Positions 48,529 to 58,367 are shown, counted from the first letter of the stretch. The stretch: DNA of 64,000 nucleotides from Bacteroidales bacterium (GCA_016926235.1 JAFGOZ010000064.1:7415-71414), one strand, 5' to 3'. A program made the numbers and translations. The notes: a model not told the origin generated them from the sequence alone.

Positions 48529-49806
48529 TTACTCGATATAAAACCTAATCATCTGAATGATAGCTCTTTCGTTGACCGGGCCAAAATTGTTAATAACTCC
48601 TGATTTCATCGAACTGTTATATGTGGGTCGATAGATGCCATTCTGTACATATCCGCCTCCCTCAAAAACACCAATTTTATCTATAAACTCTGGTGTTTCA
48701 GGAGTTGGTATTGGGGTTAGGCTATCAACAAGGTCTGCCCATTTTAAGTTAAAATCGACTATTGTAGTAATGTTGGGTTGATAAGGTTCAATATCGAGGT
48801 TATAAAAGTCAATATAAGTTGTTTCATCATCGTAATACTCATCTGCTAATGCGGCAAACGAATGTCCAAATTCATGACAAAATACGAACTCCGAATTCTC
48901 ATTATCGGCAGATAATATCGCATAAAAATTATATATTCCTCCGCCACCATAAATTCCTGAGTTAACTAATATTACTATCTGGTCATAGGGCACATGACCT
49001 GCTGCATCCCTTACGTTTTTTATACTTTGTGTAGATAAATATCGTTCGCTGTTGAAAGTGTTAAATGTAGTATTCAGGGCTGTGTTTGCCCAGATGTTTT
49101 CACCTGGAATATCAGTGCCGCTTTCAGCAGATGGTACATTAACTGCCCAAAAATTAAAACTGTTTTTATATTGTTCAAAGGGTTTCCATGTTAGCATACT
49201 TTGTGCAAATATTTCTGCATCCATTTTGAATTTGGCCATCTCTTCCAATGTATACCCATCGGGAATAAAGACAATATCCACAGCGTTTTGAGATTCTGCA
49301 ACCTTTATTATTGATTCTGTTATATAAATATTGCATTTATCCTTAATGATGGAGAGGCTATGAGGATTAATCCTATATTCAAAAACCTTATGGAATTGGT
49401 TGAGATCATCTCTGCTTAGTATTTCAATACGTATTGCTCTTTTGGGAAAAGGTACTATAACTGTTTCTTCAAAACTTCTGCAAACAGATTTTGCTTCTTT
49501 TGTTTTTTGCCATTCTGAGCACAATGTTGCATAACCCCTCGAATAGATAAGTTTATTAGTGGCTGAATCATATACTTCTACTACGTTTGTGCCATATCTG
49601 AATGTGTCAATAAGATTGTTCATTGATCCTCCCCAGTAAGGTTCTTGCTTAATTTGACTAAGGGCATAGAGGGAACTGTCCGCATTTGCTGTTTGTATAT
49701 AATCGATCCGCATACTGCAGTTCATAAAGAATTCATTAAACGATATTTGATTATATGAACGGATCGGAACTATGAAAAATATTATGGTTAGGATGCTTGC
49801 CCTCAT
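48529..49806 (-). CDS. M64-family secreted metallopeptidase
   Basis: 425 residues from ATG 49806, which gives a signal peptide MRASILTIIFFIVPIRSYNQ; the frame extends upstream to 49872 into the divergent channel gene. HEFGHSFAALADEYYDD is the HExxHxxxxLADEY zinc site of IgA-peptidase M64. VDIVFIPDGYTLEEMAKFKM and MLTWKPFEQYKNSFNFWAVN are conserved. A short beta-sandwich precedes the catalytic domain (about 60-190). Secreted protease; substrate unknown. Divergent from MscS with 40 bases between starts. Confidence 0.9.
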   Translation of the reverse strand: MRASILTIIFFIVPIRSYNQISFNEFFMNCSMRIDYIQTANADSSLYALSQIKQEPYWGGSMNNLIDTFRYGTNVVEVYDSATNKLIYSRGYATLCSEWQKTKEAKSVCRSFEETVIVPFPKRAIRIEILSRDDLNQFHKVFEYRINPHSLSIIKDKCNIYITESIIKVAESQNAVDIVFIPDGYTLEEMAKFKMDAEIFAQSMLTWKPFEQYKNSFNFWAVNVPSAESGTDIPGENIWANTALNTTFNTFNSERYLSTQSIKNVRDAAGHVPYDQIVILVNSGIYGGGGIYNFYAILSADNENSEFVFCHEFGHSFAALADEYYDDETTYIDFYNLDIEPYQPNITTIVDFNLKWADLVDSLTPIPTPETPEFIDKIGVFEGGGYVQNGIYRPTYNSSMKSGVINNFGPVNERAIIQMIRFYIE

Positions 49807-49846
49807 TTTACTATTTTTGAAAAATAACATAAAAAAATTGTTCATT

Positions 49847-51103
49847 ATGATCTCAAATTTAAAGGATTCCATTCGAATTTGGTTGGAAAATGCAGAATTA
49901 TCGGATAAGAATGTGAATATAATACAGGCATTAATCCTCTCTATTATTGTACTTACCGCGGCTATATTGGTTACTTTTATAGTAAGAAAATTATTATTGA
50001 CACTTTTCAGAAGGCTTATTCGAAAGAGTGAAACACAATGGGATGATATTTTAATTCAAAGAAAAATTCTTAGAAAATTAGCTCTTTTAGCACCTGCAAT
50101 TGTTATATACTACCTTGTTGAATATGCGTTATTTAATTTTCCTGAATGGATGGCATTTGTTCGCTCTTGCACATATATTTATATGGTGCTGGTTGTAATG
50201 TTAGCTGCTCTTTCCTTTGTTGATGGGTTGCATGATATTCTCATGGGCTTTAAGTTTGCCAAAGACAAATCAATTAAAGGATATATACAGGTTTTAAAGA
50301 TCCTTGTTTCTTTTGCCGGAATAATAATAATACTATCAATAATTCTTGGAAAAGCTCCCAATAAATTGTTGACAGGGCTGGGTGCATTGGCAGCGGTGTT
50401 GATGCTGGTTTTTAAAGACAGTATCCTTGGATTGGTAGGGGGAATTCAACTTTCAGCCAATGATATGGTAAGGCTTGGAGACTGGATATCCATGCCAAGT
50501 AGAAATGCTGATGGGGATGTAATTGATATTTCACTAAATACGGTAAAAGTGCAGAACTTTGACAAAACTATTACCACAATACCTACATATTCGATGATTA
50601 CAGAGTCATTTACAAATTGGAGAGGTATGTCAGAATCGGATGGCCGGCGAATTAAACGAGCAATTAATATCGATATGCAAAGTGTAACATTTTGTGATGA
50701 TGAGAGGATTAATAAGTTTCGTAAAATACATTATTTGAAAGAATATATCGATTCAAAATTAGAAGAATTGAAGAAGTTTAATCAAGCGAACAATGTTGAT
50801 GATTCTGTACTTGTAAATGGAAGGCGATTGACAAACCTTGGAACTTTTCGCAGGTATATTGAAGAATATCTGTCAAACCATCCAAAAATTAATACGAATA
50901 TGACGTTTCTGATACGTCAGTTACAACCTACCGAGCGTGGGTTGCCAATTGAAATTTATGTTTTCAGTAGTGATAAGCGCTGGATTCAATACGAAGGTAT
51001 TCAGGCCGATATTTTTGACCATATAATAGCCGTGATTCCGGAATTTGATTTACGTGTATTTCAAAATCCTTCGGGTATGGATTTTCAAAAAATTGTTAAA
51101 TAA
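49847..51103 (+). CDS. MscS-family mechanosensitive ion channel (YbdG-like)
   Basis: 418 residues. Start taken at ATG 49847 (MISNLKDSIRIWLENAELSD); an earlier in-frame ATG at 49772 would overlap the divergent gene's coding region. Five hydrophobic helices in the first ~220 residues, pore helix GLGALAAVLMLVFKDSILGL, then the beta domain GGIQLSANDMVRLGDWISMP. C-terminus is an alpha/beta domain with conserved PIEIYVFSSDKRWIQYEGIQ. Protects against hypo-osmotic stress. Confidence 0.88.
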   Translation: MISNLKDSIRIWLENAELSDKNVNIIQALILSIIVLTAAILVTFIVRKLLLTLFRRLIRKSETQWDDILIQRKILRKLALLAPAIVIYYLVEYALFNFPEWMAFVRSCTYIYMVLVVMLAALSFVDGLHDILMGFKFAKDKSIKGYIQVLKILVSFAGIIIILSIILGKAPNKLLTGLGALAAVLMLVFKDSILGLVGGIQLSANDMVRLGDWISMPSRNADGDVIDISLNTVKVQNFDKTITTIPTYSMITESFTNWRGMSESDGRRIKRAINIDMQSVTFCDDERINKFRKIHYLKEYIDSKLEELKKFNQANNVDDSVLVNGRRLTNLGTFRRYIEEYLSNHPKINTNMTFLIRQLQPTERGLPIEIYVFSSDKRWIQYEGIQADIFDHIIAVIPEFDLRVFQNPSGMDFQKIVK

Positions 51104-51120
51104 AGGATATTTACTCTCCT

Positions 51121-52161
51121 TTAAAGTAGTATTATATTATATTTTTTGCATTCAGTAATCTGATCTTCAGGCCATATGTTTGCCTGCACTTCACCAACAT
51201 GAGCTTTGCGTAAAAAGAACATACAAACCCTTGATTGTCCAATACCTCCTCCAACAGATTGTGGCAATTCTCCATTTAATAATCGTTTATGAAATAGCAA
51301 TTCTTTACGATCGTTTGCATTTCGCATTTCAAGCTGCTTTAATAAAGATTCTTTATTAACTCTGATACCCATAGAAGAGACTTCAAATGCCATTTCAAGA
51401 ATTGGATTCCAAAGTATAATATCTCCATTTAATCCTTTTTTGCCATCAACTGTTAGAGTATCCCAATCGTCATAATCAGGTGCACGGCCATCATGAATAG
51501 TTCCGTCCGGGAGCTCACCTCCAATACCAATAATGAAAATTGCCCCATATTTTTTTGCCGCTTCAGTTTCTCTTTCTTTGACGGTTTTCCCCGGATATTC
51601 TTTCAGCAAATCTTCAGAATGAATAAATGTTATTTTATCAGGTAACATGGGTTTAATATTGTGATAATGCTCAAAAACTGTAAATTCAGTACGTTTAAAT
51701 ACTTCGTATATTTTATTTACAATAAATTTCAGAAAATCAAGATTTCTGTCTTTAGGTTCCATCGTGAGTTCCCAATCCCACTGGTCTACATAAAGCGAAT
51801 GAAGATTGTCCATCACTTCATCCGGCCGTATTGCATTCATGTCAGTATAAATACCGTATCCTTCTTCTATTTCATAATCTGCAAGGACCATTCTTTTCCA
51901 TTTTGCCAATGAATTAACAACCTCAGCTTCCCTGCCACCCAGGTCTTTTATTGGGAATGTAACCTTTCTTTCTATTCCATTCAAATCGTCATTTATACCT
52001 GTCCCTTTTAATACGAAAAGAGGGGCTGTAACCCTGCGGAGCTTTAGTTCCGAGGATAAATTTGATTGAAAGGTGTCTTTCACAAGTTTTATGGCCTTCT
52101 CTGTATCTTTCAGGTTTAGTACAGGCTTGTAGTTTTTTGGAATTATTAGATTGCTCTTCAT
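51121..52161 (-). CDS. asnA: aspartate-ammonia ligase AsnA
   Basis: 346 residues, ATP-dependent ammonia-using asparagine synthetase with aminoacyl-tRNA-synthetase-like fold. SELKLRRVTAPLFVLKGTGI, DDLNGIERKVTFPIKDLGGR, LYVDQWDWE, and the C-terminal class-II motif LPQSVGGGIGQSRVCMFFLR are diagnostic. Uses ammonia, in keeping with the AmtB/PII module nearby. Monocistronic. Confidence 0.96.
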   Translation of the reverse strand: MKSNLIIPKNYKPVLNLKDTEKAIKLVKDTFQSNLSSELKLRRVTAPLFVLKGTGINDDLNGIERKVTFPIKDLGGREAEVVNSLAKWKRMVLADYEIEEGYGIYTDMNAIRPDEVMDNLHSLYVDQWDWELTMEPKDRNLDFLKFIVNKIYEVFKRTEFTVFEHYHNIKPMLPDKITFIHSEDLLKEYPGKTVKERETEAAKKYGAIFIIGIGGELPDGTIHDGRAPDYDDWDTLTVDGKKGLNGDIILWNPILEMAFEVSSMGIRVNKESLLKQLEMRNANDRKELLFHKRLLNGELPQSVGGGIGQSRVCMFFLRKAHVGEVQANIWPEDQITECKKYNIILL

Positions 52162-52265
52162 AGTTTGGATGTTGTTTTTGTATGAAAAATTACATAAAAA
52201 TATAAGTATCTGTTAATTTTTGCAACGGTTTAAGTTATATTACGAGTTTTACTTAAAATACATGA

Positions 52266-53675
52266 CTATAATTCTCCTCTTTCTTTTAATAAATTGTAGA
52301 AATAATAGTCAAAATTTTCGAGAGGACTTGGACTTGGAGAAAAAATCAGTTTTCCATCCGGGCTAATCAGGTAATATGTTGGAAATCCTCTTATATCATA
52401 ATCGTTTAGGATTTCAGGTTGGTTGCCATAATGCAGGAATGTCCATTTGTAACCATATTTTTCCTTTACACTTTTTGAAAAATTAAAATCCTCATCAACA
52501 GCTATGGTTACTATTCGGAGATATTTTTGAAGTCTTTCATCCAAATCTTTAAGCAGTTCATATTCTTTAAGACATGCATAACTTGAAGACATACAAAAGT
52601 TAAGATAAACATATTTCCCCTTGAAATTTTCGATGCTGACCAGTTCATTATTTTCATTATATAATCGGAAGGCAGGTGGTGAATAACCTTTTAAAAGCTT
52701 TGTTACTTTTTCTTTTATGTTTAAGCCAATGTCTCGGTGGGTTGGAATTGTGGTTTTTTGGATCAGGCTATCTAAAACTTGCAGAAGAGCCTGATGGGAG
52801 AATGCATCCGAGTAAAATCCATCATACAGGTTTTTTAAAATGACTAATTCTTTCAGGGTGTCATTTGCCAATACCTGATCTTTTCCCAATGTATTTAAAA
52901 GGCCTTCATAATCGCCGTTTGCAATATCGGTATATAGTTTTTTCCCATATTCTGCCCGTCCATAAAAAATAAAATATCTATCGTATACCTGGTTGAAAAA
53001 CTCCATGTATGCGGGGTTATTGTAATGAATTTTTTTGTTCAGGAAATAGGTTTCAGAAATAGTATTTACCTTAAATTGAAGTGCCATATGTCGCAAAGTG
53101 CCAAATTTATAGTAGATATAAGTATGTATATAAGGACACTTTACATCGCGAAATGGGAAGTAAATTGAATCAAGGTCAGAGTCTAATTTAGTATAGTTTG
53201 GCATCCTCAAAATATATCCGATATTATGGTCATAATAATTATTGAATGTGTCCGTAAATTGCCCTATAATATTGTTAATTAATAATCCTTCTGATTTTGT
53301 TACATTTATATAAAAAGTAGTATGATCAAAATAGGGATTTAACTTATCTGCTTTTGTTTTTTCAAGTTTTTCAGGGAGTTCAATTTCATAATTTTTCCCT
53401 GGTTCAACAATTAAAATTCCTCTATATTTTCCTATGTCAAGAAAAGTTTCTGTTATCGAGTTTAATTTAAATGAACAATTAAACGTACCGGTTGAGTCAA
53501 CCAAACAGGAACCTATATCTGCTTTAACATATGAAATATAATCTTTATGTGAATAAAAAGTAAGTGTTTCTCCTTTATAGGAAGGGGCTTCCCCTTTAAT
53601 TGTAACATTTTGTGAAAATGAAAATTGAAACAGTATACTTCCCAGAATCAATAATCCAATGTGAATTCTCATCAT
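52266..53675 (-). CDS. TlpA-like protein with degenerate active site
   Basis: 469 residues, signal peptide ending FSFS-Q. N-terminal beta-rich domain (about 25-120), central helical region, and C-terminal thioredoxin fold (about 330-469): YVYLNFCMSSSYACLKEYEL, RIVTIAVDEDFNFSKSV, DIRGFPTYYLISPDGKLIF. In the place of WCxxC there is S-S-Y-A-C, so only the second Cys remains; the first Cys lies seven positions upstream (NFC). This resembles other Bacteroidota TlpA/AhpC-like proteins with lost thiols, perhaps a binding or scaffold protein. Start codon overlaps coaD stop (ATGA). Confidence 0.82.
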   Translation of the reverse strand: MMRIHIGLLILGSILFQFSFSQNVTIKGEAPSYKGETLTFYSHKDYISYVKADIGSCLVDSTGTFNCSFKLNSITETFLDIGKYRGILIVEPGKNYEIELPEKLEKTKADKLNPYFDHTTFYINVTKSEGLLINNIIGQFTDTFNNYYDHNIGYILRMPNYTKLDSDLDSIYFPFRDVKCPYIHTYIYYKFGTLRHMALQFKVNTISETYFLNKKIHYNNPAYMEFFNQVYDRYFIFYGRAEYGKKLYTDIANGDYEGLLNTLGKDQVLANDTLKELVILKNLYDGFYSDAFSHQALLQVLDSLIQKTTIPTHRDIGLNIKEKVTKLLKGYSPPAFRLYNENNELVSIENFKGKYVYLNFCMSSSYACLKEYELLKDLDERLQKYLRIVTIAVDEDFNFSKSVKEKYGYKWTFLHYGNQPEILNDYDIRGFPTYYLISPDGKLIFSPSPSPLENFDYYFYNLLKERGEL

Positions 53676-54148
53676 ACCTTTATATACTTATTTATATCAA
53701 TATTTGCAGGTAAAAAGCTGGAGGCATCACCCCCATTTCTAATAATATCCCTTACAATTGAAGAATTTATAAATGAATGCTCCGGATTTGTCAGGAGAAA
53801 AATAGTTTCAATATCATTGTTCAGGCTTTTGTTAACCTGACCGTAGGCTCTTTCATATTCAAAATCTGAAGAAGTTCTTACTCCCCGTAAAATATAATCT
53901 GCCTTTACTTGTTTACAGTATTCCACGGTAAGACACTGATACTTGTCAACTACTATTTGATTATTCATCGCAAATACATCCTTTATGAGTTGCATTCTCA
54001 TATCTAACGGAAAAAAATCCTGTTTATTGATATTAATTCCTATGGCAACAATTATTTTATCAAATAAATTCATTGCTCTTCTTACAATGGACTCATGTCC
54101 TGCTGTAAAAGGATCGAATGAACCCGGGAATACTGCAATTTTTTCCAT
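53672..54148 (-). CDS. coaD: phosphopantetheine adenylyltransferase
   Basis: 158 residues, the fourth step of CoA synthesis. AVFPGSFDPFTAGHESIVRR has the HxGH-like TxxGH nucleotidyltransferase motif; LRGVRTSSDFEYERAYGQVN and PEHSFINSSIVRDIIRNGGD are substrate-binding stretches. Standard length. Lies 7 bases downstream of the transporter gene and overlaps the TlpA-like gene. Confidence 0.96.
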   Translation of the reverse strand: MEKIAVFPGSFDPFTAGHESIVRRAMNLFDKIIVAIGININKQDFFPLDMRMQLIKDVFAMNNQIVVDKYQCLTVEYCKQVKADYILRGVRTSSDFEYERAYGQVNKSLNNDIETIFLLTNPEHSFINSSIVRDIIRNGGDASSFLPANIDINKYIKV

Positions 54149-54155
54149 AGTTGTA

Positions 54156-56381
54156 TTATTTTATTTCTTTTTCCTTATTTGAGCTAATAAACAATATATT
54201 TCCAACATCTTTATAGCCGGTAAAAAGATCCATCCCTTTTATTTTTACTAATTCTTTACGAAATCCTACAATAGCGAGATCGGCCTCCTTAGATTTTTCA
54301 GAAATTAATTCTTTTGGATCGCTATTGCTATTAGAAGCGATCAATGTTACGTTGTTTGTAGAAATTGGGAGCCTGCCGGAATGAATCAGTTGGATTAAAT
54401 TATCTCTTTTATCGTGGAGCTCTTTTTCATCATAAATGGCAAATATTTTAATTAGTCCTTTGCTCCATTCAGGATGTCCCAAAATTATATATGCCATAAG
54501 TATCATCAGGTTTGCATTTTCATAATCATAGGATGTTATCCAGATATGAATTTCCCGATGATATCCAAATCCTTTGTAGGAAGTGTTGAGAATGCATACA
54601 TCAAATCCTGTGGCTACAAGCAATGAGTAATTTTTCAGGGCTGTATCAAGTGCTTCAGGTTCAGTTCGCGAAAATTCGAAGAGTATCATGTTGTTGCTTT
54701 TTCCCGAAATACTTGTAAGTTGAATTACCTGGGCTATTGCCGAAGTGTATGATGGGCTTATCATTGTATCAACATATACCCTGTTTTGTTGTCCTGCTGC
54801 CAGGTTTAAGAGGCTCGCGAGGGCTCCTTTTGATTTTTCATTTGTTTCTGAGGACAAGTAACCTTCAATATAGTGGATATAGGTTCCGAAACCATATTTG
54901 TATGATATCCAGCGTAATAGATCGAAAGCAGATATTCTTTTAAAAGTGTCTGGCGATATGCATACTACAAAAGGTCTCCAATATTGCTCTGAGTCTTCTT
55001 TATTTGCACGCTGGGCAATAACCTGTAATTGTCTTGTGAGTTGAAAAATTACTCCTTTAAACAGCTTTTCAAGCCCCTTCTTGTCTTCACTGTAGAAGCT
55101 GATCATATAATAGATGAGCCCCATGATTATAAGGGATATAATGGCGTACGGAGTATTCATCTTAAACATTAGCCAGAATGAACCTACTGCTCCAATAAAT
55201 GAAATAATCCATCGTGAACGAAATTTTGGCCTGTATGATGGATCTGCAGCAAAGTGCTCAAAAAAGGATATCAGGCATATTGCTCCGTAAGTTAACATAA
55301 AAAACATGGAGATTATTTTTGCAACGGAGTCGATATCACCCATAAAAATAAAGGAGAATGCAATGATAATACTTATTAATGAAGCGTTTACAGGTTCGTC
55401 AGAGACGGGTTTACCCTTTGCAATCCATCGGTTAAAGAAATTTCCCGGCAAAATGTTGTCTTTTCCAATGGCTTGTAGAGTCCGGGGAGCTATAAGAATA
55501 GATCCGATGGCCGATGATAAACTGGCTGCTGCCAATCCAATAGGAATAATTGGCCCCCAGGTAGCAATTTTTTGCATGTATAAAAAATCTGCACCCAATT
55601 GCTCTGGTGTAGCAGAATAAGTTAGTTTTAGTGTCACACCCAGGTAAACAAAAAAACCTGCCACTGTTGCCCAAATGGTCCCCCTGGGAATGGATTTGGA
55701 TGGGTCGCGTAAATCACCTGACAGGCCAAGGCCAGCTGCCAGACCAGTAAAAGCCGGAAATACAATAGTGAAAACATAAAAAAAACTATCGGGATTATCA
55801 ATACGTGCGTTTAGCAGAAAAGATTCTGGCGTATCTGTTGGTTTGCCTGCAAAAAACATAGCAAGTGAGGTAAAAAGTATTGCAACAACAACATAGAGGG
55901 CTTTCATGCCCATATTGGCACCTCTTATCAATACTATAACCGAAAGTATTGCCATGGCACCAATACTTACGTATTGACTATTTATGACCGGCAGGTCATA
56001 TTGTATCTGAAAGTATTGCAGTAGGGGAGGTACTGATTCGCCAAAAGCAATAATATAAAATGCAACACTTATGGCCTGTGATAAATATAATGCAATGCCA
56101 ATAGCTCCTCCGATTTTAAATCCAAATGAGCGTGAAATAATGTAGTATGCTCCTCCACCCAATACTTTTTGATTTGTGGCAATTTCGGCCACAGCAAGGG
56201 CAGTTGGTACAGTTACCATGTGTCCAATAATGATAATTCCTACAACGCCTATAAATCCAACATTAGCTACTGCATATCCGAAACGCAGGAATAAAATTGC
56301 TCCTAAAATTGTGGAAATAGCCGTCATAAAAACCGGCATAGTCCCAAAGTTCGCTTTTTTATTTGATAAGGATTTAGGCAT
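54156..56381 (-). CDS. APC/CCC-type cation-chloride or amino-acid transporter
   Basis: 741 residues. Twelve helices (about 15-440), opening FGTMPVFMTAISTILGAILF, LSQAISVAFYIIAFGESVPP, GLAAGLGLSGDLRDPSKSIP and IWATVAGFFVYLGVTLKL; long cytoplasmic C-terminus (about 445-741) with two Usp/SLC12-like segments. The G-x-x-GLSGDLRDP block resembles prokaryotic Na-K-Cl cotransporter relatives. Substrate could be K+/Cl- or amino acids. First of three genes in an operon. Confidence 0.85.
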   Translation of the reverse strand: MPKSLSNKKANFGTMPVFMTAISTILGAILFLRFGYAVANVGFIGVVGIIIIGHMVTVPTALAVAEIATNQKVLGGGAYYIISRSFGFKIGGAIGIALYLSQAISVAFYIIAFGESVPPLLQYFQIQYDLPVINSQYVSIGAMAILSVIVLIRGANMGMKALYVVVAILFTSLAMFFAGKPTDTPESFLLNARIDNPDSFFYVFTIVFPAFTGLAAGLGLSGDLRDPSKSIPRGTIWATVAGFFVYLGVTLKLTYSATPEQLGADFLYMQKIATWGPIIPIGLAAASLSSAIGSILIAPRTLQAIGKDNILPGNFFNRWIAKGKPVSDEPVNASLISIIIAFSFIFMGDIDSVAKIISMFFMLTYGAICLISFFEHFAADPSYRPKFRSRWIISFIGAVGSFWLMFKMNTPYAIISLIIMGLIYYMISFYSEDKKGLEKLFKGVIFQLTRQLQVIAQRANKEDSEQYWRPFVVCISPDTFKRISAFDLLRWISYKYGFGTYIHYIEGYLSSETNEKSKGALASLLNLAAGQQNRVYVDTMISPSYTSAIAQVIQLTSISGKSNNMILFEFSRTEPEALDTALKNYSLLVATGFDVCILNTSYKGFGYHREIHIWITSYDYENANLMILMAYIILGHPEWSKGLIKIFAIYDEKELHDKRDNLIQLIHSGRLPISTNNVTLIASNSNSDPKELISEKSKEADLAIVGFRKELVKIKGMDLFTGYKDVGNILFISSNKEKEIK

Positions 56382-56472
56382 TTGTTATACTTTCTTAAAA
56401 GCTAAAGTAATATAAATATTTGAATTGCTTATTATAGAACTGTTTTGATGATATGTATAGTATATAAAGATA

Positions 56473-56523
56473 TAAAATGACAAAATGGCATATAATAAAA
56501 TTTTAAAATGACAGAATGACATA
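56473..56523. repeat. two 20-bp direct repeats upstream of Hsp20
   Basis: TAAAATGACAAAATGGCATA (56473-56492) and TAAAATGACAGAATGACATA (56504-56523), 18 of 20 identical, start-to-start 31 bp. They lie 130-180 bases before the Hsp20 ATG and could be binding sites for a heat-shock regulator. Confidence 0.5.
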
Positions 56524-56652
56524 ATTTATTATTGCTTTTCAGAAAAAATGTCCTGAAATACCAAAAAAAAACCATTGGCATGTAAATTGAAAATGGTAAT
56601 TAAGAATGTAAAAATTTAAAATGTATAACTAAAAATAATGGAGGATTTAATC

Positions 56653-57078
56653 ATGTCACTATTAGTAAAAAAATCATATGTTCCCAATGTTTGGGATAAT
56701 TTTTGGAATACCAACTGGTTATCAGATTTTGGTTTTGAAAACAACAAGTCTACCCCTGCAGTAAATGTAATCGAAAACAACGATGACTATCGTATTGAGG
56801 TCGCTGCTCCGGGTTTGCGTAAAGATGATTTTCATATTAATGTTGAAAACAGAGTACTGACCATTTCTTCAGAAAAGGAAAATAAAGTAGATGAAAATAC
56901 AGGGAGGTACGTAAGGAAAGAGTTTTCCTACAGCACTTTTACCCGTTCATTTTCATTACCCGAATCCGTTTCTGAGGATAAGATTAAAGCAAATTATTAT
57001 GAAGGGGTATTAAGTATTGAATTACCCAAGAGAGAGGAAGCAAAGGTAAAACCTGCAAGAGAGATTAAGATTTCGTAG
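56653..57078 (+). CDS. Hsp20 / alpha-crystallin small heat-shock protein
   Basis: 141 residues. Start chosen at ATG 56653 because GGAGGA (56640-56645) lies seven bases before it; the frame has an ATG 15 bases earlier. ACD domain about 33-130: PAVNVIENNDDYRIEVAAPG, ENRVLTISSEKENK, YEGVLSIELPKRE; C-terminal IKIS replaces the usual I-x-I/V (IKI). Prevents aggregation of unfolded proteins. Own terminator. Confidence 0.95.
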   Translation: MSLLVKKSYVPNVWDNFWNTNWLSDFGFENNKSTPAVNVIENNDDYRIEVAAPGLRKDDFHINVENRVLTISSEKENKVDENTGRYVRKEFSYSTFTRSFSLPESVSEDKIKANYYEGVLSIELPKREEAKVKPAREIKIS

Positions 57079-57100
57079 GGGTTCTTTTTTTACAGTAAGA

Positions 57101-57125
57101 GGGGGTGGGCTTACCCCCTTTTTTT
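57101..57125 (+). terminator. terminator of the Hsp20 gene
   Basis: GGGGGT (57101-57106), loop GGGCTT, ACCCCC (57113-57118), then seven T; 22 bases after the stop. Confidence 0.85.
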
Positions 57126-57247
57126 ATAACCCGGCCAAAGATTTTGCGTATATACAAAGGTATAGAATTTATTATGGAATTATTGGTTAAGAAATATTGT
57201 ATATTTTCAATAAACTGAGTAAATTTAATAAAAGGAACGCAGGGTAT

Positions 57248-57448
57248 ATGAAGACGAAGTTATTTATTGAAAACAGAGCGATGGGAGGGTATTCGGTTGC
57301 AGTACAGAGTGACTGGTTTTATCGGATACGCCGGGAACATCTTACAGATGAGCAACGTAAAATCTATGAGGAAGAGATTGGTCATGAAGTTCTAAGTGAA
57401 AAGGCATTTAATGAATGGTGGTTTAAGGTTAATAATTTGAAAACCTAA
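57248..57448 (+). CDS. small protein of unknown function (66 aa)
   Basis: 66 residues from ATG 57248 (MKTKLFIENRAMGGYSVAVQ). Compact charged sequence with DWFYRIRREHLTDEQRKIYE and EKAFNEWWFKVNNLK; likely alpha/beta. No signal peptide or known family. Own region; weakly supported promoter. Confidence 0.55.
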   Translation: MKTKLFIENRAMGGYSVAVQSDWFYRIRREHLTDEQRKIYEEEIGHEVLSEKAFNEWWFKVNNLKT

Positions 57449-57514
57449 TGTTTTGTTGATAGGTGTAATGTTATTATTTCTATACGTTTTTTGTTGTTAA
57501 AAAATCAAAAAAAC

Positions 57515-57530
57515 TACGAATATGTTCGTA
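57515..57530. promoter_or_regulatory. TACGAA-N4-TTCGTA palindrome before the ABC operon
   Basis: TACGAA-TATG-TTCGTA, perfect 6-bp arms, about 140 bases upstream of the ABC operon start at 57669. Second TTCGTAC-like half-site at 57551-57557. Possible TetR-type operator; no regulator gene adjacent. Confidence 0.4.
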
Positions 57531-57668
57531 TTTGTACGGGAATTGTAATAAATTCGTACATCCATACGGATAGCAATATTTTGTTAACTTCAATGAAATG
57601 AGATATTTTGTTGAAAACGGCATAATAATTGTACTTTAATTGAGTTTAATAAGAAACACGTTGAACAC

Positions 57669-58367
57669 ATGATAAATGTCAAAAGCCTTCATAAATCCTA
57701 TGTTACTGGAGCTAACAGTCTGCATGTATTAAAAGGAATTGATCTGACGATTGAAAAAGGAGAGATGGTTTCTATTATGGGATCGTCCGGTTCAGGTAAA
57801 TCTACCCTTCTTAATGTTCTTGGTTTACTTGATAATTACGACAAAGGGGAATATTACCTTGATGGAAAGTTAATGGTAAATTTAAGCGAGAAGCAAGCTG
57901 CTGCACTCAGGAATCAGATGATCGGATTTGTTTTCCAATCATTTAATCTGATTTCATTTAAGAATGCAATGGAAAATGTAGCATTACCTTTATACTACAA
58001 AAGTGTAAGCCGAAAAAAAAGAAATATGATGGCCATGGAATACCTTGAAAAGTTCGGATTAAAGGAATGGTGGCATCATACACCCAGTGAGCTCTCCGGT
58101 GGTCAGAAACAACGAGTTGCCATTGCCAGGGCTTTGGCTGCAAATCCAAAAATCATTCTGGCAGATGAACCTACAGGAGCTCTTGATTCAAAGACTTCAA
58201 GCGAAATGATGGATATTTTCCAGGAAATTAATGATAGTGGGATCACATTGATCATTGTAACACACGAGAATGATATAGCACACAGGACTAAGCGGATTAT
58301 CCACCTGACAGATGGGGTAATTGATCGAGAAATAATACCATCCCAAAAGAAAGCTGCATATGTTTGA
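57669..58367 (+). CDS. ABC transporter ATPase, MacB/LolD type
   Basis: 232 residues. GSSGSGKSTLLNVLGLLDNY (Walker A), FVFQSFNLISFKNAMENVAL (Q-loop), LSGGQKQRVAIARALAANPK (signature), IILADEPTGALDS (Walker B) and VTHE (H-switch). Export family. Its stop overlaps the first permease start by 8 bases. Confidence 0.94.
   Translation: MINVKSLHKSYVTGANSLHVLKGIDLTIEKGEMVSIMGSSGSGKSTLLNVLGLLDNYDKGEYYLDGKLMVNLSEKQAAALRNQMIGFVFQSFNLISFKNAMENVALPLYYKSVSRKKRNMMAMEYLEKFGLKEWWHHTPSELSGGQKQRVAIARALAANPKIILADEPTGALDSKTSSEMMDIFQEINDSGITLIIVTHENDIAHRTKRIIHLTDGVIDREIIPSQKKAAYV

Noticed and set aside
49772..49872. Overlapping long starts of the divergent M64 and MscS genes
   Set aside because: The longest frames overlap by 100 bases head to head; the shorter starts at 49806 and 49847 give a signal peptide and a normal channel N-terminus without overlap.
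56510..56545. sigma-54 promoter before Hsp20
   Set aside because: TGACAT and TTGCT are too far apart for the -24/-12 elements; the GG/GC pattern is missing.
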